From contig NZ_LT670844.1 in NCBI RefSeq assembly GCF_900141755.1, positions 5,242,501-5,306,500 on the forward strand: a DNA stretch of 64,000 nucleotides, read 5' to 3'. Numbering within the stretch: position 1 is the first letter of the stretch; each line of letters starts with the position of its first letter. Made by a program: the position numbers and the translations under genes. The DNA comes from Bradyrhizobium lablabi. GTDB taxonomy: Bacteria; Pseudomonadota; Alphaproteobacteria; Rhizobiales; Xanthobacteraceae. Below the pieces are notes generated by a model, which did not search any database, was not told the origin of the DNA, and was given only the letters and a program-made list of their open reading frames with translations. Below, in pieces: positions 35,686 to 44,387 of the stretch.

Positions 35686-35931
35686 ATGTCGATAAGGTCA
35701 AAGATTATTGCGGAGATGCAGCGCATTGCCGCTGAGCAGCAGGTCAGCCTGCCGCCGCTCGCGGACGATCTGTCGCTCCACGAAACCGGTTTCGATTCGC
35801 TCGGCTTTGCGATCCTGGTGGCCCGGCTCGAGGACGACCTCGGCATCGACCCGTTTACCATATCGGAGGATGCGGCGTTTCCGCTGACGGTGGGCGACTT
35901 CATCAGGGCCTACGAAAATGTCCCCGCGTGA
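35686..35931 (+). CDS. Acyl carrier protein
   Basis: This 81-residue protein has the phosphopantetheine attachment motif TGFDSLGFA with Ser38, and an acidic helix II (ARLEDDLGID). It is not the housekeeping AcpP (motif DSLD) but a stand-alone specialised carrier. The start is ATG 35686, with GAGAAGGCGAG upstream; further-upstream Mets would add an unconserved tail. The stop codon lies 14 nt inside the next gene, so translation is coupled with the AMP-ligase. Confidence 0.88.
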   Translation: MSIRSKIIAEMQRIAAEQQVSLPPLADDLSLHETGFDSLGFAILVARLEDDLGIDPFTISEDAAFPLTVGDFIRAYENVPA

Positions 35932-37303
35932 AACCTTCGCGCTCCGCGATTATCTCGGTCCGGAGCGTAAGGGCCGCATTATCTCGGATGCGCGGCAGAC
36001 CGTTTCGCTGACGGATATTCTCGAACAGACCTGCCTGTTCGGCCGCCCCCGCGCGCTCGCCGGGCGCTCGGTGCTGCTCGCCGTGTCGGATCAGCTGCTA
36101 TCGGCGCTCGCGATGATGGAGATCGATGGCGTGGCGCGGCGAATGCTGCTGTGTCCGCCCGACCTCAACGGCGATCACCTCAAAGCCCTGATCGAAGATG
36201 CCGACATCGATGCGGTCGTCACCGACCAGCCGGCGCGCTGGACCGATGCGGAAGTGTATCTGGTGGTGGCGGCCCGGCCGCCGGTGCGCGCCGGCGTCAA
36301 GGCAAGGACCGAGCGCGCCACCGAATGGCTGATGCTGACATCCGGCACCTCGGGCGTGCCGAAAATCGTCCGCCATACTTTGGAAGGACTGACCGGCGCG
36401 ATTGTTGCCGACGGTCCGGCACGCGGCGCCCCGCCGGTCTGGGCGACGTTCTATGACATCCGCCGCTATGGGGGCTTGCAGATATTGCTGCGCGCCATCA
36501 TCGGCGGCGGTTCGATGGTGCTCTCCGAGCCGGGCGAGGCGATCGCCGACTATGTCGCGCGGCTGCAGGCGAACGGCGTCACGCACATCTCCGGCACGCC
36601 GTCGCATTGGCGCAAGCTTTTGATGAGCGGCGCGGCCGCGGGCTTTTCCCCGCGCTATGTCCGCCTGTCCGGCGAGATCGCCGACCAGGCCGTGCTCGAC
36701 GGCTTGAGCCGCGCCTTTCCCGACGCCTCGATCGGCCATGCCTATGCATCGACGGAGGCCGGCGTCGGCTTTGCCGTCAACGATGGGCTTGAGGGTTTTC
36801 CTGCTTCGCTCCTTGGCACCAATCGCGACGGCGTCGAAATAAAAGTCGTGGACGGCTCGCTGCTGATACGTTCGACGCGGACCGCGGACGCCTATGTCGG
36901 CCATAGTGCGGCCGCGCTGACCGATGCCGACGGGTTTGTCGACACCGGAGACATGGTCGAATTGCGTGGCGACCGCTATCACTTCGTCGGCCGCCGCGGC
37001 GGCATCATCAATATCGGCGGCCTGAAGGTTCACCCCGAGGAGATCGAAGCGCTGATCAACCGCCATGCGGAGGTACGAATGTCGCGCGCCAGATCGCGCC
37101 GCAGCCCGATCACCGGTTCGATCGTGGTCGCCGACATCATTCTGGCCGATGGTTGTGACGCGAGCCGGAGTGACGAAATCCGCGACAAGATACTGGCCGA
37201 TTGCAGGGCGCAGCTCGCGCCGCACAAAGTCCCCGCCATGATCAGGTTCGTCCCTCTGCTCGAGATCACGGCGGCCGGAAAGCTGGCGCGGCACAATGCA
37301 TAA
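35918..37303 (+). CDS. AMP-dependent acyl-adenylate ligase
   Basis: The 461-residue ANL-superfamily enzyme has the P-loop-like A3 motif WLMLTSGTSGVPKIVRH (residues about 137-153), A5 in YASTEAGVGF, A8 in GRRGGIINIGGLKVHPEEIE, and a terminal AGKLARHN with the catalytic Lys. It probably adenylates a carboxylic acid and loads the adjacent ACP. The length is short for acyl-CoA synthetases but fits aryl/acyl-ACP ligases. It overlaps the ACP gene by 14 nt and the SDR gene by 8 nt. Confidence 0.88.
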   Translation: MSPRETFALRDYLGPERKGRIISDARQTVSLTDILEQTCLFGRPRALAGRSVLLAVSDQLLSALAMMEIDGVARRMLLCPPDLNGDHLKALIEDADIDAVVTDQPARWTDAEVYLVVAARPPVRAGVKARTERATEWLMLTSGTSGVPKIVRHTLEGLTGAIVADGPARGAPPVWATFYDIRRYGGLQILLRAIIGGGSMVLSEPGEAIADYVARLQANGVTHISGTPSHWRKLLMSGAAAGFSPRYVRLSGEIADQAVLDGLSRAFPDASIGHAYASTEAGVGFAVNDGLEGFPASLLGTNRDGVEIKVVDGSLLIRSTRTADAYVGHSAAALTDADGFVDTGDMVELRGDRYHFVGRRGGIINIGGLKVHPEEIEALINRHAEVRMSRARSRRSPITGSIVVADIILADGCDASRSDEIRDKILADCRAQLAPHKVPAMIRFVPLLEITAAGKLARHNA

Positions 37304-38030
37304 TGTCGTGGTGACCGGAGGCAGCCGCGGCATCGGGCTTGCCATCGCGCGCAGGCTGGCGACCGCCGGCTACCATGTGATCGCGGTGGCGCGGCGCGAA
37401 AGCGACGAACTGCGCGATGCGATCGGCGACGTCATCAAACAAGGCCGCGGCGGTCTCAAGTTCAGGCCGTTCGATCTCAGCGAGGTCGACGCCATCCCGT
37501 CATTCGTCAAATCCTTGCGCGACGAATTCGGTGCGATCTACGGCCTGGTCAACAATGCCGGGATAGGCACCGAGGGGTTGCTCGCCACCATGCACAACTC
37601 TGAGATCGAGGCTCTAGTGCGTCTCAACATCACCTCGCCAATCATCCTGACAAAATATATCGCGCGGCACATGATGGCCGACGGCGGAGGCCGCATCATC
37701 AACATGTCCTCGATCATCGCGACAACAGGCTATAACGGCCTGTCGGTCTACGGCGCGACCAAGGCGGCGGCGACCGGCTTCACCCGCTCGCTGGCGCGCG
37801 AGGTCGGCAAGCTCGGCATCACCGTGAACGCGATCGCGCCGGGTTTTGTCGATACCGAATTGACGCAAGGCCTTTCGGATGATGCGCGCAAGCGCATCGC
37901 CGGCCGCAGCGCCTTGCGCCGGCTTCCGGAGGTCGACGATATCGCCCGCATGGTCGAATATCTCTTGGGCGATGGCGGCCGCAACGTCACCGGCAGCGTG
38001 CTGACCATCGACGCCGGCAATACCGCGTGA
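37296..38030 (+). CDS. FabG-like 3-oxoacyl-ACP reductase (SDR)
   Basis: The 244-residue SDR has TGGSRGIGLA (residues 7-16), NNAG (residues 87-90) and an intact catalytic Ser with Tyr-x-x-x-Lys in VYGATKAAATGF. The last gene of the ACP / ligase / reductase set, it begins 8 nt before the ligase stop. It would reduce a ketoacyl group on the ACP. No ketosynthase is present in the operon, so the product cannot be predicted. Confidence 0.9.
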   Translation: MHNVVVTGGSRGIGLAIARRLATAGYHVIAVARRESDELRDAIGDVIKQGRGGLKFRPFDLSEVDAIPSFVKSLRDEFGAIYGLVNNAGIGTEGLLATMHNSEIEALVRLNITSPIILTKYIARHMMADGGGRIINMSSIIATTGYNGLSVYGATKAAATGFTRSLAREVGKLGITVNAIAPGFVDTELTQGLSDDARKRIAGRSALRRLPEVDDIARMVEYLLGDGGRNVTGSVLTIDAGNTA

Positions 38031-38144
38031 AGTTCCGGATCGTCTTCGCCGACACTTCCTTCGACCGCCTTTTCTGCCCTCCAGAATGCAGACAGAGGCG
38101 GAATTTTGTGGGTGCAATTGCGACGCCAAGCGAGGGAGCGATCC

Positions 38145-38342
38145 ATGAGTCCTTCAAAGACACACCCCGTACTAGCGCAACCTCCGCTACCGACCGACGC
38201 GACCGCTGACAGCGGCGCCCATGGCCCGATGTCGCAGCAGGATGCGGGCGATAGTCACGGCCACGAGATGCACCCGCAAAAACTGCTGCGGCTGGTCGGC
38301 TCTCATGACCCTCATGCGGGAAAGAATGAGGACGCGGATTAA
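38145..38342 (+). CDS. Small hypothetical protein, His-rich and acidic
   Basis: The 65-residue protein reads MSPSKTHPVLAQPPLPTDAT and later DSHGHEMHPQKLLRLVGSHD. It is hydrophilic, without membrane segment or recognised domain, and His-rich in its middle. GAGGGAG at 38132-38138 lies 6 nt before ATG 38145, which is good evidence for translation. The function is unknown; metal binding is only a possibility. Confidence 0.55.
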   Translation: MSPSKTHPVLAQPPLPTDATADSGAHGPMSQQDAGDSHGHEMHPQKLLRLVGSHDPHAGKNEDAD

Positions 38343-38485
38343 AATCCAGCCCACGCGCGAGGCCGCGCAACCCGTCCGCGGCGATCTTGTTCCGCGATCC
38401 TATTGAGCCACGATCCTATTGGGCGCACTATCGCTCCCCTAAGCTTTTCGATATCGGCGCAAGACCGTGACGAGGGGAGCAAGGG

Positions 38486-40126
38486 ATGGCGACGCGACGC
38501 GAATTTGTGCTGGGGGCGGGGGCGGCGGCTGCGACCTTGCCGCGCCTGATCGGTTCCGGCATCGGTGGGCCGGCATCGGCCGCCGAAGGGGTAAAGCCTG
38601 GCGAGGATCATTGGGACCAGGGGCGGGTACGGCACCTGATTCCGACCGTCAACCACGACCGATTCCTGATCAAGGCCTCGTTCAATCCTCCCTTGCTCGG
38701 CGTGCCCGACCTCGAGGTCGGCGCCAATCGCGTGCGCGGCCAGATGAATGGCGCGGGCGGCGATTCCTGGCAGTTCGACGTGACGGGACTTAAGTCCTCG
38801 ACGCCGTACAAGCTCACGTTGCGCGCGGCCGGCGGCCGTGCGCTGTGCGAGCCATGGTCGCTCTCTACCTTTCCCGCGCCTGATGCGATGCCGGACCGGC
38901 TGCGGTTGATGATCTATACCTGCGGTGGCGGCCATGATGCGCTCAACGAAGGTCTGCCCGAGGGCAAGACCGGCTGGCTGCCATCGGCGCTGCGGCGCAG
39001 GCTGCTGCAGCGCGGACTTTCGTTCAAGCCGGATGCGCTGATCGCGAACGGCGATCAGGTCTATTGGGACCTGCGGGCACCGCAGGCATCAAAAATGAGC
39101 GGGGCTTCGCCGCACGGCATCGCCATTGCCGGCACCTTCGACCGCGCGCAGCCTATCTTCGGCACGCCGAACGAAACCGTCTTCCGGCGCGCGACCGGAC
39201 CCCAGATCATTCCGCAATATGGCGCGTTGCTGCGGTCGACGCCGGTCTTCTTCATGCAGGACGACCACGATTACTTCGATAATGACGAGGCGACCGATGA
39301 CATCATCACCTTTCCGCCCGATCATTTCATGCTGGAATTGGCCCGCGCCACAAGACAGCTTTATTATCCGGAGTATCTGCCTGATCCCAATCGCCCGCTT
39401 GGACTTCCCGGCGCCTCCGCCCCGGACCGGCCGCCCGGCGTTGCCGAAGCCTACGGCACGCTGCGCTACGGGAAGCTAGCCGAGATCTTGCTGTACGACA
39501 TCCGCCGCTCGCAGACGCTGAACGGACCGAGCGCGGTGTTTGTCGACGGCACCGTGGAAAACTGGCTCAAAGCGCGGATGGCCGACCGCGATGTCGTCCA
39601 TGTCGTCAACATCCCATCGAATCCGCCCGGATGGAGCGCGGGGAAATGGGGCGAATGGTATCCGGACATTCTTCGCGACGGCAAGCTGACCACCGACATT
39701 GCAAAGCCCTATTGGCAGACCGGCTGGCTCAAGCAGCATGACCGGCTGATGCAGGCGGTCGCCGCCATGCCGGGCAGGATTCCGCTTGTCATCAGCGGCG
39801 ATCTCCACGCCATCGCCGAAGGCCGCATGATGTCTAGCGGCTCGCTCGATTTCAGCAAGAACCCGATTGAGGTGATTTTGGCCGGTCCGCTCGGCACCGG
39901 CGATCGAGGCTGGCCGTCAGCGTTCCGCGGCATCGGAGCTTCCGTTCCCACGCATCTGCAGATGCAGGAAAATCTGAAGCCGATCGAGGAGAACGGATTC
40001 ATCATTGCCGACTTCACGCCGGAGAGCATCACCATCCGCTATTTCCGCTTCAACTATCACAAGCAGGCGCCTGAGGTGATCGACACGCTCGAGCCGTTCA
40101 GGGTGACTGAATTGAAGCGGCCTTAG
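38486..40126 (+). CDS. PhoD-like alkaline phosphatase / metallophosphatase
   Basis: This 546-residue exported protein starts with a twin-Arg signal (MATRREFVLGAGAAAATLPR). The metallophosphatase core has metal-ligand motifs ANGDQVYWD, FFMQDDHDYFDND and VISGDLHAI. The family includes Ca2+/Fe3+-dependent phosphodiesterase/phosphatases such as PhoD. The N-terminal PhoD_N-like beta-sandwich (SFNPPLLG ... VTGLKSSTPYKLTLRA) is present. It is transcribed alone; no Pho box was seen. Confidence 0.87.
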   Translation: MATRREFVLGAGAAAATLPRLIGSGIGGPASAAEGVKPGEDHWDQGRVRHLIPTVNHDRFLIKASFNPPLLGVPDLEVGANRVRGQMNGAGGDSWQFDVTGLKSSTPYKLTLRAAGGRALCEPWSLSTFPAPDAMPDRLRLMIYTCGGGHDALNEGLPEGKTGWLPSALRRRLLQRGLSFKPDALIANGDQVYWDLRAPQASKMSGASPHGIAIAGTFDRAQPIFGTPNETVFRRATGPQIIPQYGALLRSTPVFFMQDDHDYFDNDEATDDIITFPPDHFMLELARATRQLYYPEYLPDPNRPLGLPGASAPDRPPGVAEAYGTLRYGKLAEILLYDIRRSQTLNGPSAVFVDGTVENWLKARMADRDVVHVVNIPSNPPGWSAGKWGEWYPDILRDGKLTTDIAKPYWQTGWLKQHDRLMQAVAAMPGRIPLVISGDLHAIAEGRMMSSGSLDFSKNPIEVILAGPLGTGDRGWPSAFRGIGASVPTHLQMQENLKPIEENGFIIADFTPESITIRYFRFNYHKQAPEVIDTLEPFRVTELKRP

Positions 40127-40128
40127 GC

Positions 40129-40932
40129 TCAATGCGCGTTGCGGGAGTAGATTTCATAGAACGTGATGACGATTTCGAACGCGATCAAAAACACGATGAT
40201 GATTTCCAGCCGCAGCGAGCGTTGTGTGTCGATGATGTCGGAAAGCGTGGTTGCGGTGTCTGCGATGACCGCGAGCTTTCGGTTCAGCGTCTCGACCCGT
40301 TCGCTCAGCTCATATTCGTCGTTGAGACGGGCATAGAGCCGCTCGAGGTCGGGCCGGTCCCAAAGCACGTCCGGCTTCTCGCCAACCGCTGCGCGGCCCG
40401 AGACGCGATGCTGAACCAAAAGGGCGTTGCCGATCAGCTTGAGCAAATCGGTTCGGTTTCGCGAAGTCTTGCCCAGGGTCGCGAGTTCGCGGGCGAACGG
40501 CTCGATGGTGTCGAAGACGTTGGCGACCTCCCTTTCGTCGCGCCCGAGCACGACGCTCTTGGACAGCGCGTCGGCGACCAGCAGTAGCCGTTCCAGCGAA
40601 AATTCCTTGACCAGGATGGGGCCGCCGACGGGAATCGGTTCTTCGGCCTCCTTTGCGATCTGTATTTTCGCCCATTCCTCTTCCGCAGGCGTGATCTTGC
40701 CGTAGGTGCGAGGTTGCAGCCGCTCCAGAAAGGCTGCCTCCTCCGCAGCCGACAGACCGATGAACACCACGACGCCATATCGAAACACCACCGCAATTCC
40801 GCTCGATCCGACGCGCAACGCCAGGGGAGTGCTCGATAAGACCTGGCCCTCGAAGCCGGCCGTATTGATGCGGTCGCCGATCAGAAGGGCGTGCGCGGTC
40901 AGTTGCTCGGCAGTTGGATTTGAATCTGTCAT
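40129..40932 (-). CDS. RMD1/RMND1 family protein (DUF155)
   Basis: The 267-residue protein matches the DUF155 family, with VVFRYGVVVFIGLSAAEEAAFL near the N-terminus and LNRKLAVIADTATTLSDIID followed by a C-terminal membrane helix (EIIIVFLIAFEIVITFYEIY, residues 243-262). Eukaryotic homologues act in mitochondrial translation and mitosis; the bacterial role is not established. It stands alone, converging on the phosphatase with a 2-nt gap. Confidence 0.87.
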   Translation of the reverse strand: MTDSNPTAEQLTAHALLIGDRINTAGFEGQVLSSTPLALRVGSSGIAVVFRYGVVVFIGLSAAEEAAFLERLQPRTYGKITPAEEEWAKIQIAKEAEEPIPVGGPILVKEFSLERLLLVADALSKSVVLGRDEREVANVFDTIEPFARELATLGKTSRNRTDLLKLIGNALLVQHRVSGRAAVGEKPDVLWDRPDLERLYARLNDEYELSERVETLNRKLAVIADTATTLSDIIDTQRSLRLEIIIVFLIAFEIVITFYEIYSRNAH

Positions 40933-40998
40933 CTTCTACAACTATCAAGCCTGTCGTGGGCCGAGACATCGCGTTCAAATCATAACAGAGCAAAGCCC

Positions 40999-41925
40999 AT
41001 GAATCATCCTTCAACGCCGAGCCATCGACTGCGTATCGTCGACGCTCATGTTCATTTCTACGATTCTGACGTGAACAGGCACGGCTTTCTTCACCAAAAG
41101 GACGACGTCTATGAGGCGCTGGTGGGCGACTATTCGTCGCTGCCGAAGATTTATCTGCTGGACGGCTACCTGAAGCAGAGCCAATCCTGTCAGGTCGACG
41201 GCATCATTTGGCACGAATATCTCTCCGACGATGCGCTCAAGGAGGCCCGCTGGGCGCAGCATCTCGCGCAGGCATCGGCGGTGCCGCTGGCCATGGTCGC
41301 CCTGGTCGATTTCCTCGCCCCTCGCCTCGAGGAGCGCCTTGAGGTTTATCGTTCGTTACCCAATGTGACTGCGGTACGCGAGCATCTCGGCTGGGACGGA
41401 GCCAATCCGCTAAAACGCTTCGCCAAACGATCCGATCTGTTGTCGGACCCGGCCTGGCAAAGGGGAATTGCGCACCTGCGCGACCACGATCTCAAATGCG
41501 GGCTTGAAGTGTTTGCGCCACAGCTTCCCGATCTTTTGAAGGTGGTTCGCCTTTACCCGGATATCGGTTTCACGCTCGCCGTGCTGGCATGGCCTCTCGA
41601 TCTCGGCCCACAAGGTTTTGCGCAATGGAAGCAGGATCTCAGCGAGCTCTGCCGTTGCGATAACGTCTGCGCCGATATCTCGGCGATTGAATGCATCTTC
41701 GGAATGGGCTGGACGCTCGCGCAGGTCTCGCCCTGGGTAAAGGCGCTGATCGAAATGTTCGGTCCGAACCGCTGCATGTTCGGAAGCCATCTGCCGATCG
41801 CGAACCTGTCTTATGGTTTCGAACCGCTCTATGACGCCTATCAGCAGATGGTTGCCGGCTTTTCCGAGAACGAACGGGATCAGATGTTTCGCGGCGTGGC
41901 CATGGACTGGTTCAGGGTTCGGTAA
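40999..41925 (+). CDS. Amidohydrolase family protein (COG3618-like)
   Basis: This 308-residue TIM-barrel metal-dependent hydrolase opens with the metal motif RIVDAHVHFYD (residues 12-22) and has FGSHLPI near residue 263 and a conserved His/Asp-rich core. COG3618 enzymes hydrolyse lactones such as 2-pyrone-4,6-dicarboxylate or sugar lactones. The substrate is unknown. It is divergent from RMD1 and converges on the GH13 gene with a 6-nt gap. Confidence 0.85.
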   Translation: MNHPSTPSHRLRIVDAHVHFYDSDVNRHGFLHQKDDVYEALVGDYSSLPKIYLLDGYLKQSQSCQVDGIIWHEYLSDDALKEARWAQHLAQASAVPLAMVALVDFLAPRLEERLEVYRSLPNVTAVREHLGWDGANPLKRFAKRSDLLSDPAWQRGIAHLRDHDLKCGLEVFAPQLPDLLKVVRLYPDIGFTLAVLAWPLDLGPQGFAQWKQDLSELCRCDNVCADISAIECIFGMGWTLAQVSPWVKALIEMFGPNRCMFGSHLPIANLSYGFEPLYDAYQQMVAGFSENERDQMFRGVAMDWFRVR

Positions 41926-41931
41926 ACGGTC

Positions 41932-43911
41932 TTACCCGACCCTTGAGCGCGCGAGCACGATCAGGCCATTGGCGGGAAGCGCGATTTCGGCTCGCGCCGG
42001 GAAACCGTCGAGCGGCTCGTCCCGGGAACGCACGTGTCCGTCATTGCCGACCGGGGCGGGATTTGGAAAATGGTCGTAGACATCGCTGTTGAACACCTCA
42101 AACCAATCTCCCGCGAACGGCAGTCCGATCGCATAACCCTGCTTCGGTTGCTCGGCGAGATTGGCGACGACGACCACATCCTTGGGCTGGCCCTCGATCC
42201 ATCGGTGCAACACGATCACCCGGTCGAAATTTTCCGCGCGCGACACGTGCGCTCGGCTGCCGCGCAATGCGGGTTGCGAACGCCGAAGTTTTGTCAGGTC
42301 AGTGACGAACTCGAGGAAGTCGCGCATCACCGGGTTCGCATCGTCGAGTCCTTCCCACCAGATCAGGTCACCAACCCCGGGGTTGTCGCTCCAGTTCTTG
42401 TCCTCCAAAAATTCCTGGCCCATGAACAGAGCGGGAATTCCGGGCGCGGCGAACAGCAGTCCGGTTGCGACCCGGCTGCGGCTGCGGGCGTACCAGGATC
42501 GCCGATCCTCGATGTCAGCGAGCCACGCGACCCGCGCGGCATCCGAGTGCGGCGCATAAGTCAAGTCCTGATTTTCAAGGCATTGCACCAAGCGCCAGCC
42601 TTCGGGAATGGCCGCCGGTACGACAAGGGCTCCGGCCACCGCCGAGAGATCGAGCGGCGCCGAGGCGCCAGCGGATGCCTGCTTGAGCAGATCGCGCAGC
42701 GCATCGCGCAGGCGATCGCCGAGCTCCGCGTCAAAGCCAAGCCCTTGCGGCGGAGGCTGCACCGCGCTGGCGCGATCCGCGTTCCAGTATTCCGCGATCT
42801 GGATGGCCGCGGGGTTCGTGGCTCGCACGGCGCTCGTCAATTGCTGGCAGAACGCGCGTCCGCCATTGTTCTCGATCACCCGCACCTCGTCGTAGCGGAT
42901 GCCATCGATCCGGAATTCGCCGAGGAAGAAGCATGCATTGTCGATCAGGAAGCGCGATACAAACTCGTTCCAATAGGCGAAGATCTGACCGCCCGCCCAT
43001 CCCTGATCGGTAAAATAGAGACTGTTGTTGAGGTTGTCGGTCCGCTGCCGGTCATAGAACCAGATGCTGCGATCGTCGAAGCCGCCGCCGGCGTGGTTAT
43101 AGACCAGGTCGAAAATCACCGCGATGCCGTGCAGATGACAGAGATCGATCAGGCATTTTAGCTGATTGACGCCTGGCGCAAGCTGGAGCTCGGTCAGCGG
43201 TTGTTTGCTGAAGCGGGCAAGCATCCGGTTGACGCTCGCAAGCCGCCAGCCGAGCTGATTTGCGGGAATAAAATAGGCGCCTTCGGGGGAATAATAGTCG
43301 ACGCCATTATAGCCCATGCTGAAGGCGGTTTCGAATTCCTGGATCGGCAGCAATTGTATGGCGTTGACGCCGAGTTTTTGCAGGTGATCCAGTTTTTCGG
43401 CGACGTCGAGAAACAGGCCACCACGCATCGCGCGGACATCGCGGCCGTTTTCGTCCTGCGCCCAGAAGGTGCCGACATGAAGCTGATAGATGATGAGTTC
43501 GTCGAACTTCGGCGGCTGCCACCCTTCGTCGTGCCAGGGATAGTCGCTGGGATTACGGACGACGCCGTAGCTATCCGGAAAGGCGGGCGTTAACGTCAGC
43601 TCGCGCGCGTGCGGATCCCGCTTCCATCCGGAGCTTCCGGCACCCTCGACGAAAAACATATAGGGGTCGCCATCGCCTATTCCGGCCAAGAAGCCGCCCC
43701 AGCTGCCGTCGCCAAGGCGTGCCAACCCGTCTTCAGGCGCCGGTCGCCAGGATGGGTTGGATGTCGGGTCGGAAGTCGCGGAAAGCGCGCTGCCCGCGAC
43801 CACGGAGACTTTCGTCGCGTTGGGCGCCCAGGTGCGGAAGGCCGTTCCGTCGGGCCACGCGGTGGCCCCCATGGCGACGCTTGTGTTTACTCGGCCCAAA
43901 TCCACTGGCAC
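41932..43911 (-). CDS. GH13 alpha-glucan enzyme, branching-enzyme-like
   Basis: The 659-residue protein has an N-terminal CBM48-like domain (residues 12-120), a TIM barrel and a C-terminal beta domain. GH13 regions are clear: I DLVYNH (268-273), II FRIDGIRYDEV with nucleophile D341, III QIAEYW with acid/base E374, and IV LENQD (445-449), where the usual NHD is NQD. It resembles GlgB/GlgX/TreZ-type enzymes; reaction specificity (branching versus hydrolysis) cannot be fixed. No other glycogen gene is adjacent. Confidence 0.87.
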   Translation of the reverse strand: MPVDLGRVNTSVAMGATAWPDGTAFRTWAPNATKVSVVAGSALSATSDPTSNPSWRPAPEDGLARLGDGSWGGFLAGIGDGDPYMFFVEGAGSSGWKRDPHARELTLTPAFPDSYGVVRNPSDYPWHDEGWQPPKFDELIIYQLHVGTFWAQDENGRDVRAMRGGLFLDVAEKLDHLQKLGVNAIQLLPIQEFETAFSMGYNGVDYYSPEGAYFIPANQLGWRLASVNRMLARFSKQPLTELQLAPGVNQLKCLIDLCHLHGIAVIFDLVYNHAGGGFDDRSIWFYDRQRTDNLNNSLYFTDQGWAGGQIFAYWNEFVSRFLIDNACFFLGEFRIDGIRYDEVRVIENNGGRAFCQQLTSAVRATNPAAIQIAEYWNADRASAVQPPPQGLGFDAELGDRLRDALRDLLKQASAGASAPLDLSAVAGALVVPAAIPEGWRLVQCLENQDLTYAPHSDAARVAWLADIEDRRSWYARSRSRVATGLLFAAPGIPALFMGQEFLEDKNWSDNPGVGDLIWWEGLDDANPVMRDFLEFVTDLTKLRRSQPALRGSRAHVSRAENFDRVIVLHRWIEGQPKDVVVVANLAEQPKQGYAIGLPFAGDWFEVFNSDVYDHFPNPAPVGNDGHVRSRDEPLDGFPARAEIALPANGLIVLARSRVG

Positions 43912-44082
43912 GTGAGCATCCGGTTCGTTACACCGAGGTCGCCGCTTCTCGAATTACCCTTCAAGATAGAATGCTAGGATGCAACGGCTGGCCTTGCGAG
44001 TCCATTCGAGCGGCATCTCGCGAACCCGAACGTCATATCTGCCGTAGCTATCTGACGATTTCATGAACCCGGACCATCCCTT

Positions 44083-44196
44083 ACCCATGATCACGCCTGA
44101 CGGCAGCGACAAATTCTACGGCACCATTCCGGTGTTTCGCGGCTTTGCGAGCCTGATGGAGCCTTCGCTGTATTCGCCGTTGCCGGATGACTGGAG
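44083..44196 (+). repeat. 114-bp direct repeat, left copy (island boundary)
   Basis: This block is base-for-base identical to 49093-49206 at an offset of exactly 5010 bp. It starts at acccatgatcacgcc, just before the DUF3095 start codon, and ends at gatgactggag. Upstream of it the two copies continue as a diverged but alignable sequence (for example gaacccgaacgtcatatctg versus gaacccgaccttcatctctg). It marks the left edge of the inserted block. Confidence 0.95.
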
Positions 44197-44218
44197 GCAA
44201 AGCGGTTGCATCGAATAG
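44087..44218 (+). pseudogene. 5' stump of the DUF3095 gene
   Basis: The frame begins with the same MITPDGSDKFYGTIPVFRGF as the intact gene at 49097 and matches it to PLPDDW. It then diverges into RQSGCIE and a stop after 43 codons. It is a truncated 5' duplicate created by whatever event placed the island between the two copies. It retains the sequence neighbouring the GH13 gene, probably the original chromosomal promoter side. Confidence 0.85.
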
Positions 44219-44387
44219 ATCGCTGAATGCCCTATATTCAGCCGACGAAGTCCGGTTTACGGCAGTTGGACGACAACGTCGCAATCCCAAAGGTCCAGGC
44301 TTCCGGCAGCGGCTTTTCACCCAGTAGTTGTCTCTCGATGGTTGTTATTATAGTGTTCCCGGGTAGTAAATTTCCGGCGGGTGTAAT

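Noticed and set aside
41932..43161. Plus-strand frame of 375 codons over the GH13 gene
   Set aside because: It overlaps conserved GH13 catalytic regions on the opposite strand and has no recognisable fold.
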